Positions 56,815 to 64,000 of a stretch of 64,000 bases of DNA are shown here, piece after piece (within the stretch, counting starts at the first letter, position 1; every line of letters starts with the position of its first letter). The notes below the pieces were generated by a model, which was not told where the DNA came from, searched no databases, and saw only the letters and a program-made list of their open reading frames with translations. The position numbers and the translations under genes are program-made. This DNA is from Posidonia oceanica (lineage: Eukaryota > Streptophyta > Magnoliopsida > Alismatales > Posidoniaceae): positions 82,853,501-82,917,500 of the forward strand of contig JAZBRS010000057.1 of assembly GCA_037176725.1 (NCBI GenBank), given 5' to 3'.

Positions 56815-59165
56815 TCAATTGAATTCCTCACTCTCCTTCCCAGACAGGTGACTGTAGAAGTCTGCCCCTAGTGTTGGGCAATCATATACTTGTGGTGTAT
56901 CTTCTTGTTTGTCTTTTGGCTTGCGCCCAATCCTTGCTTTGTTAGGATCAAAGTCGAACTCATCTTGACCTGCTTCTTGTAGTGTGTCCTTAGTGGAGTT
57001 GTCTCTCCGTGAAGATTCCATTAGGCTCCCTTTCCTCTTTGGAGCATGACCACTGATGTCGCTATTGGGATCTAGAATAGTCTCTCCCTGGCTAATTATA
57101 TTCATAGATGCCCCTATTGGGCCCACTTCTTTTTATAGGATCAACCGTTATGACATGTGGAGCTCTATACAGTAGATATTACGATGAGGAGGCTTGGGAG
57201 GAGGATTAACTCTTGTATGGACTGCATGAAGTGAATGTAAGTGCTGGCAAGGTGAGTTGAGTGCAGCCTCTACGTCATACCAATCTGAGTCAGCGTACTC
57301 ATCATAAATGGGCAACATGTGTTCTAGATTATTTGTTTGAGTGGATTCATCCTATGCTAGAGGAGTCTATATGATTCTCGTTCTGTTTGATTCGATTGTT
57401 TCTTCTCTAGTCTCTTCAAAAGAGCTTTGACAAGTAGAGGTTGCAGTAAGCAATTTGTCACGCAATGTAGTATCTTTAGCTGCTATCTCTTAAACTTGCT
57501 GAAGGATAATACAATCCGTAAAGGTTGTAGTTAGCAATTTGTCACACAATGTAGTATCTTTAGCTGCTATCTCTTGAACCTGTTGAAGGATAATACAATC
57601 CATGACGGGCTTAGAAGTTAAGTCTTTCTCTGCAAGTGTATGTGCTAGCATATCACTTCTTGCTTTGGTTTCATAAAGTCTTCTGCTCTTCGATTCCCTC
57701 GAGATGATGAAGAGTCTGATTCTGAAGTTGGGATTTGCTCGAGTACATGGAGATCTTCACAGTTTCCCGCTTCAAACAAGCACTCTAACCTATTAATCTT
57801 CAAGTCAAGGTTTTGTTGCCCCTGCTCCATTAGTACTACATGAAGAAATGCACTATTTTCTTCTATTTGTTCAATTACTTCTTCTTTACTTGTGTAAGCC
57901 TCTTCAATATGCTCTATTGCCTGTTCTCTTGCGACGTCTAGGACGACTGCCTCTTGTATCCGAGGTTGTTTGAAGTCATAGAGCATGGAGTAAAGAGGTT
58001 CCTACCATTTCCAATTACACAGTGGTTGTGTATCATGATTCAGCAAAGGATCTTGTTGTTGCTTTATATTCCTCAACCGTTCTTGAAGAGTTGGCCATAA
58101 GATGTCACCTTGATCATGCAGGTCATAGAACTTGTCCTTGACAATGTAAGATTCTTCCAAAGTGTGCCCATTCTTCTGATGATATGGACAATATTTGGTC
58201 ATGTCTATGCTAGGTCCATTTGGCTGGGGTGGAGGGAGTTGGATGTCCCCACTCACTACTAATAATGCGAATACATCATGAAGAGATTCTAGAAGTGGCA
58301 GATAGTACTGTCTCTTTGGTCCTCTATATTTCCTTCACCCCTGGTTCTAGTGTGGAACATGTTGAGCTTACTGAATTGCTTGGACAGATTGACATTGTTG
58401 GGGCTGATACCTCGATTGTGCTTGTTGTTGTTGCTGCCGCTGAGGAGAGTAGTATTGTTGGGATGACATAGGCAATGGTTGTTGCAGGGCTTGCATGTAA
58501 CACTGCTAGGCTAGTACATGAAATTGTGGTGAAAGAGGTAACTAATGCTGGGCATTGTGATTCTGTGCCCCTTGAGTGGACCAGTAATTCTCCATAGGTG
58601 TTTTTTGTCCTTGTACATAAGCACGTGCTTCTATTGATTTCTGCTATTGGTGAGCGGGAGATTGTGTCCCAAGTACTTGATTAGTAGGAGGCGTCGTCCA
58701 TTGTTGACTGTACACTTGACCTTGCGAGACTTGATTGGGATATGAGTGTCATTCGAGCTTGAATTGTCTATCTTTGCATAGGTCGGGGTTGACCATTCCT
58801 TGGATGGGTGATGGATAGGTTTGATTTATGATGCTTGGTGTACTGAATTGGGATGTGATTGGTGGTTGAGGGGTAATTACTAAGTTGTTTGTAGATATAG
58901 ATGAATTGGGGTATGGAATGGATTGATATGATAGATCATTATGTATTTGGCTAGATGGAGTGGTTGGAAGTAGTAGATTTGATTCGATGGGTTCTGTGAT
59001 GGGATATTGGATTATGTGAGGATTGGTTTGTGTATATGGAGGAGTGTTATATGAGGGATTAGTTGTGGAATAATTGAAATATGATGGATTAGGAGGGATA
59101 TGGGATGGAGTGTTGAAAAGGAATTGGTCATCCCCTACTACACATGTATTATGTCTTTCCATTAC
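56815..59165 (-). pseudogene. Minus-strand gag fragment of another Ty3/gypsy element
   Basis: Three minus-strand frames are consecutive pieces of one protein. 59162-58749 has a Pro/Ser/Thr/Asn-rich N-terminal part. 58256-58002 has DMTKYCPYHQKNGHTLEE, the C..H....GH..E gag knuckle region of Tat-like elements. 57986-57645 is acidic with EEVIEQIEEN and is followed by the in-frame duplication below. 57126-56815 is acidic/basic with no domain I recognise. The knuckle fixes it as retrotransposon gag; the clade is unsure. Protease and RT are not seen to the left. It reads away from L2, consistent with L2 being its 5' LTR. Confidence 0.65.
57436..57602 (-). repeat. In-frame 84-bp tandem duplication in the minus-strand gag remnant
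   Basis: Two copies, period 84 bp (28 codons), differing at a few sites. On the minus strand both read CIILQQV.EIAAKDTTL.DKLLT, the left copy with a TAA where the right has CAA-type Gln. The length is a multiple of three, so the duplication arose while the frame mattered or by chance. Confidence 0.8.
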
Positions 59166-60159
59166 TCAAAAATTATTGCCTTGACGTAGTTGAGTGTTGT
59201 TGCTTTGCATTTACTATGAAGATACGGTGGATGCAAATGCCCTTTCTATAGCTTGGATCACGCCGTTTGACATGTCATGCTACATCCAATCAGCTGCTTG
59301 TCCTTCATTCTTCTCCTTTTTGAACTTGAATTTTTTTAATTTTCTTTAATATTTCAAATTTTGATTTTTTTTTTGAATTTTTTGTTTTGAAAATTTTAAT
59401 TTTAATTTTAATTTTGATTTTTAATTTTAATTATGTCTATCCTATTACAAATGCTTAGAAAATGGAATAAAGATCCTAACTACTAGAAAATAAATTACAG
59501 ACTCTAGAGACTTACAACTTACACAATGTTCTTAAGGAAAGTATATTACAAACTCGATTAAATAACCAAAAAGTACATACTCTGTGACTTAAAGGGAAAG
59601 TAGAATCATGCACTGCCTAAATAAATAATTAATTAACGATTAACCACATGAACATTGCATTCACAATCACACATGGTTGGACTTGTGCCATTCAAAACCT
59701 ATAATAACTAATTCAAAACCAATCATGTAAAGTTGTAGACAATCAAGTCAGAGAAACATGGTTATTATTCAATCAAATTTGTTCATCCAAGTTTTCAAAC
59801 AATATCGTAGTTTTTATTTTGTTTCGAAAATTATTAATGGATTTAAACCTACACTTGTGTAGGTTCAACTTTCGGGTTCCTTGGGTTGGGGTAAGGTCAA
59901 CTTCGTGGGATCTAGGGTCACACAATAAAATTTTTAACATGCTTCTAGTACTACTCTTTGACCTTTCTAAGAGTCCACCAAGAGGGCCTAGGCAACGGAT
60001 TTATCTCTCTATAGAGGGGCCCGCAACCTACGATTCTGTCCTTATGTGTCGTGTCCTAACAAACCACAAAGCAGTAAGTAAACAAAAAGCACAAGAGAAT
60101 CAAGTATCTACCAAGGAATGTTGTTGACTCAGGGAGAAGAAAGGAGTCAACAACGCTTC
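59166..60159. other. AT-rich spacer between the gag remnant and L2
   Basis: Contains a TTTTAATTTTAATT-type low-complexity run (59330-59440) and otherwise unremarkable sequence. If L2 is an LTR, this is where its primer site should be; I found no clear match to a common tRNA. Confidence 0.4.
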
Positions 60160-61228
60160 CAAAGGACACCTTAAGTTCTCAAACTAACTATCACAATCAA
60201 GCGCAGAGCACGGGTGAGCGACTTGCATTGGCCCGTTTCACTTGGCTTAACTGCTTTAATTAGAGAGATCCCTTAAGGAACTTTATCTCTAATGCAAACC
60301 AAATGGTTTCCACCCTAATAGTGGACGACAAACAAAACCCTAAAATCCAGTAAAAATAAAAAAGAGAACGAGGTGGACAAGATATATTTTGTTTTTTAAT
60401 CATTGCTGCAGATCGGAAAAAACAACGTAATCAAATAAAAATCAAAGGTCTGCAAGAAAATCCTAATCCAGAAGTTGTCGCCGGTCGTACAAGCATTGTA
60501 GGTTGTTGCCTATTCCACCAGCAGCTACTACTGGGTGCCTTTCTAAATATTAAAAAAAGAAAGATAAATGGCCTGGATCTTGTGAAACCCTACACACACA
60601 ATTCCCAGACTGAAAACAACACCTAGATCTAAAGAAATAATTGACAAGGGAAGGAAACACTTATGTAGCATGGAAGGTTGGCTCAAAAACCGTCCCACCG
60701 TGATCGCCAGTGTGTGGATATGTAGATTTGGGGGTGTGATGATGATGTCAACACTTCCACACTCGTCAACAGCATTTGTGATCACCACTCATCGATTTGC
60801 TATGTCGACTGACAAGATGCCTTTGGGGAGATGTGGGTGTTGGTGTGATGTGGGTTCTCAGTTCACTAGATCGACGGCAGGATGTCGTACAGTAGCATCC
60901 TCGTATTATGTAGTGTATCTCTTCCTTCAAAATAAACAATATGATCTAGATTAATCTATGTGTGCAGTAAATAATCTAGGGAAAATAGTAATCAACATAA
61001 ATAAATGCAGAAATACTAACCAGGGGTGGTTCTCCACATGCATATGCGATGGCCTATCTAAGGAATGTAATAATGCTAGAAAAAAAGGGAAAACAAGAAT
61101 GAATACTCGTTTCACCCTTGGTGCTTTATGATGTGGGATGAGGAAGTAGAGGTGCAAACAGAATTTCGAAGGCATGTCTCTCTCAGAATAGACGCAATCT
61201 TTTTGGATCTCAACTTTTCTTACAATGT
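60160..61228 (-). mobile_element. L2: right copy of the L1 segment
   Basis: Collinear with 1-1250, with many small differences and indels; landmarks are listed under L1. Cut at 61228 by LTR-4. The segment shares orientation with L1 and lies just upstream (minus strand sense) of the minus-strand gag remnant. Confidence 0.5.
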
Positions 61229-64000
61229 GTAGACACCTTATTCTGACAGCCTGGAAGTTAGTGGTTTTCTCCTGCAGGCTCGTGTGGACTCAGGAATGGC
61301 ACTCATTTTTTCCTAACCCATTTCCAAGCCTAAAACCTCACCTAATCCCTAAAAGCCCTAACCCAAGCCTTTTTGCATTTTTTAAACCCAATTAAAAGCC
61401 CAAGCCCATTACAGCTTTTGCCAACTGAGTGTGTTGTACGCTGGAATAGGCAGCATCCAACGTTGGACGTGTCCTATGCTAGCGTCCAATGTTAGATGCC
61501 CTCTGCTCTAGTGTCCAATGGCTCGGTTGCGGCAGCGGCTGCTCCGCCCCCTTTGGCTCACCGCCCGTCCACTCCACCGCCTCCCCGCACTTACTACCTG
61601 TCCCCTCTTGCACTCCAAGCCATCCACTACCTTCCAAGGCTGAGTAACTTCACTTACTACCCATCCTTTCCTCCTCAGCTGAATTTCCGCTCACTCCGCC
61701 CTCACTGTCAAGGGCCGCCTCTGTCAGCCACCGCCGCAGCTTCACTGGCCATCTGACATGCCCCTGCCACTCGCCAGACATCCCTCGTGCTTCCTCCTCA
61801 CCCATAGCCTCTACCATCACCTGCAAAGCCCTCAATTCCGCCTACAACTCTGACCCAACGCACATGAACCCATGCACCTCAGCAACAAAACAGCCATCTT
61901 CTCCTCATTCCAGTGGCAACCACACTTGCGAGAGAGAGAATTCGACGACTCCAGAGTGAAGAGCAAAGATCCATCTCCGTCCCCGACCCTTCGCCGCCCT
62001 CTTCGGTGCTCCCAGCTGCCCGTGCGACCTCGCCGGAGTGGGCTCTGCCGCTACATCCGCAGCGCCGGTGACGAAGGTTGAACCACCGTTCCAGGCCGCA
62101 AAAAGGTTGGTACTTCATCCCTTAGACTCATGCATGTTAGTGTGAACGTTTCCCCATGCTTTCCATGCACTTTTGCACTACACACACCCCTCCATCGCTT
62201 GGTTTTCCGGCGATGAGGAGGAGGAGGTGGGTGGAGCAATCCACCCACCTATTCTTGGCACCAAGCATACCACCATGCTTGTGGTCAACCACTCTTGCTC
62301 ATTAGCAAGCTTCCTTTGAGTTTTGGATCATTTTGGCATCCTCACTTGGCTGAAACGATCTTCAGTGTGTTGGACGCACCAGCTGTGCGTCCAACGTTGG
62401 ACGCGGCAGTGACCAGCGTCCAACACCCTATTTTCCTTTGCTCTTGTTCTGATGCTTTCCATGCTTTACTGTTGGTTCATTTCTATGAGTTTGTGTTGCA
62501 TGCCTCCTTTACAAGCTTTCAATTACTATGCCATGCCTATTCCATGCTTTGATCCTAGTTTAGATCATCTTTGCATGCTTTAGATCTGCTTGCTTTCTGC
62601 CTGCGTTGGACGCCTGGGTGAGCCATGTCCAACGTTGGACGCTGGTTCATCCAGCGTCCAACATGCCTGTTAGTTTTATCTTGCTGCCATGTTTGCACCT
62701 TGCTCCTTTTTGATGCTTATTCATGATCCATGCTTGCTTAGAGATGCCTGCCCCTATGGCAACCATGCTTAGGTTTGCTAAGGTCCTTTTAAGTGCATGT
62801 CTTCCTTTTGCAAGTTTTCGTCCTTCACTTCTATGCATGCTTTCTTTTTATTTGTTCTCTTGGATTAAATGCTTGCGATGAATGTTTCTTTTGGCTCTGG
62901 CATGTCTTATAGTTTGCATGCATATAGGTGGGGTTTAGAGCTGAGCTCCCCCTTTAGTGCAGGTGGGTTTGCATTCTGCAGGCGTTGGATGCCAAAGGCT
63001 TCAACATCCAATGTTGGACGCTGCTGTCTCCAGCGTCTAACGGCCCTACTCCTCTGTCTTGTTGATTTTAGCTTGCATGATGCTCTGATCTTTCTTGTTT
63101 CCATGATTCTTGTGTTCACATGCATGCTTAGCTTTCTTTGCAAGTTTTCCTTGGCTTCCTTAGTTCAAATGCTATTTTCCATGTGAGTTCTTGTGTGTTT
63201 GTACCTCCCAGGGTGTTGTACGCTGTTGGTCCAGGTGTCCAACATTGGACGCCACCTCAGCTCGTGTCCAATGTTCTGGTTGTGCTTTATGCCTAGCACA
63301 AGTTGTAGATGGTGAGTTTTTGATTTTCTGTGTGATCCTATGCTTGCATGTCTACCTTATGCTTGTCTCCAGTAGCCCTAATGCATGTTCCCATTTTTTA
63401 TTTGTTATCTGTATGCTTTTTTGCCTTGTTTTCCTCTAGCCTGTGTTGGACGCCAGCCTCTCTAGCGTCTAACGTTGGACGCCATGCCCACAGGCGTCCA
63501 ACACCCTGCTTGCTTTGATCCTTGATCCTAGCTTGCCCCTTGCTCTGAATTAGTTTCTATCCTTCTATCTTGTTAGCCCTGCATGTCATGCACCCATTTA
63601 GCTACATTTCTGCATCTACATTGCATTCATATAGCTAGAATGCATCCTTTTTCAAATTCTGCATGCTGTCTGCCTCTAGCAGGTGTTGGATGCCTGCAAT
63701 GGCAGCGTCCAACGTTGGACGCTGCTGTTTCCAGTGTCCAACGCTTGCAGTTGGCTTGACTTGGTTTTAAAACGCTGATCTTGTTTCGTTCGTCGATTTC
63801 TGTGTTTTATCGCTCCTAATACCTATTGCTACCCCTATGCATGCTGCCTAACCCCTGTTTTGGTTTTGCACCTTGCTTCTGCACCATTTTCCGTGCCTTT
63901 GCATAGTTTTCGGCACCCCTGCATTGTTTTCCATGCTTTCACCTTGTTTTCCGCGCTTTCGCACCATTTTCCATGCCTGCTTTGGTTTACCTTTTGCATG
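61229..64000 (+). mobile_element. LTR-4, same class as LTR-2/3, truncated by the window end
   Basis: Starts TGTAGACACC without a polypurine tract before it ('cttttcttacaatg'), so it is the 5' LTR of an element or a solo LTR inserted into L2. The bases CAATG before it are the candidate target duplication. The cassettes and the GCACCATTTTCC words at the end (63840-64000) correspond to 48190-48420 of LTR-3. U5 lies beyond the window. Confidence 0.8.
61433..63740 (+). repeat. Double hairpin cassettes in LTR-4
   Basis: Seven cassettes near 61433 (with an extra half), 62369, 62603, 62983, 63215, 63444 and 63683. It holds the best stems in the window: GTTGGACGCAC/GTGCGTCCAAC, 11 bp, loop CAGCT (62369-62395); GTTGGACGCTGG/CCAGCGTCCAAC, 12 bp, loop TTCAT (62634-62662); and GTTGGACGCC/GGCGTCCAAC, 10 bp (63474-63502). 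Confidence 0.88.

Overview
This window is repeat DNA from a large seed-plant genome. Almost all of it is LTR retrotransposon sequence in nested or recombined blocks. I see no host gene, rRNA, tRNA or CRISPR array. The plant assignment rests on Tat/Ogre-type Ty3/gypsy polyproteins (two RNase H domains in a row, integrase D,D-35-E), an accessory ORF resembling the plant DUF7745/plant-mobile-domain family, and a Tekay/Del-type element with a tRNA-Met primer site. The species cannot be named from the sequence.

Layout. 1-2095: minus-strand LTR-like segment (L1), whose relative (L2) lies at 60160-61228. 2100-6831: remnant A of a Tat element (gag, then a deletion of pol, then the 3' region). 6832-17504: Tat LTR-1, split by a 6.1 kb minus-strand solo LTR (9632-15732) with a perfect 5-bp target duplication, GTCCC. 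17506-33724: internal region B with primer site, gag, protease, a long Ala/Gln-rich connector, RT, two RNases H, integrase, a DUF7745-like ORF and a repeat-rich 3' region. 33725-37114: LTR-2. 37115-45586: internal region C, which starts at the end of RT and carries both RNases H, integrase, a nearly open DUF7745-like ORF and its own 3' array. 45587-48978: LTR-3. 48979-55473: a Tekay-like non-autonomous element with a truncated 5' LTR. 55474-61228: degenerate sequence with a minus-strand gag fragment and L2. 61229-64000: LTR-4, cut by the window edge. A, B and C share LTRs in a chain (internal-LTR-internal-LTR-internal-LTR), as expected from recombination between related copies.

No gene is fully intact. 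The polyprotein frames of B and C are interrupted by stops that are overwhelmingly TAG. Wherever B can be compared with A or C, the change is CAG to TAG, TGG to TAG or CGA to TGA, the pattern of methylcytosine decay in silenced plant DNA.

The most unusual feature is the amount of hairpin-forming repeat DNA whose stems vary by compensating changes. Each of A, B and C carries a different tandem array between the coding region and the 3' LTR: UNCG-tetraloop hairpins in A, TCCTC/GAGGA plus GACTCNGT-type hairpins in B, and GATAAGT/ACTTATC hairpins in C. The LTR-2/3/4 family carries a double hairpin cassette (GTTGGACGC/GCGTCCAAC) repeated about every 230 bp. A separate stem-loop upstream of the polypurine tract is conserved in all three copies. 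I propose these as a structure-selected system and state how each claim could fail.
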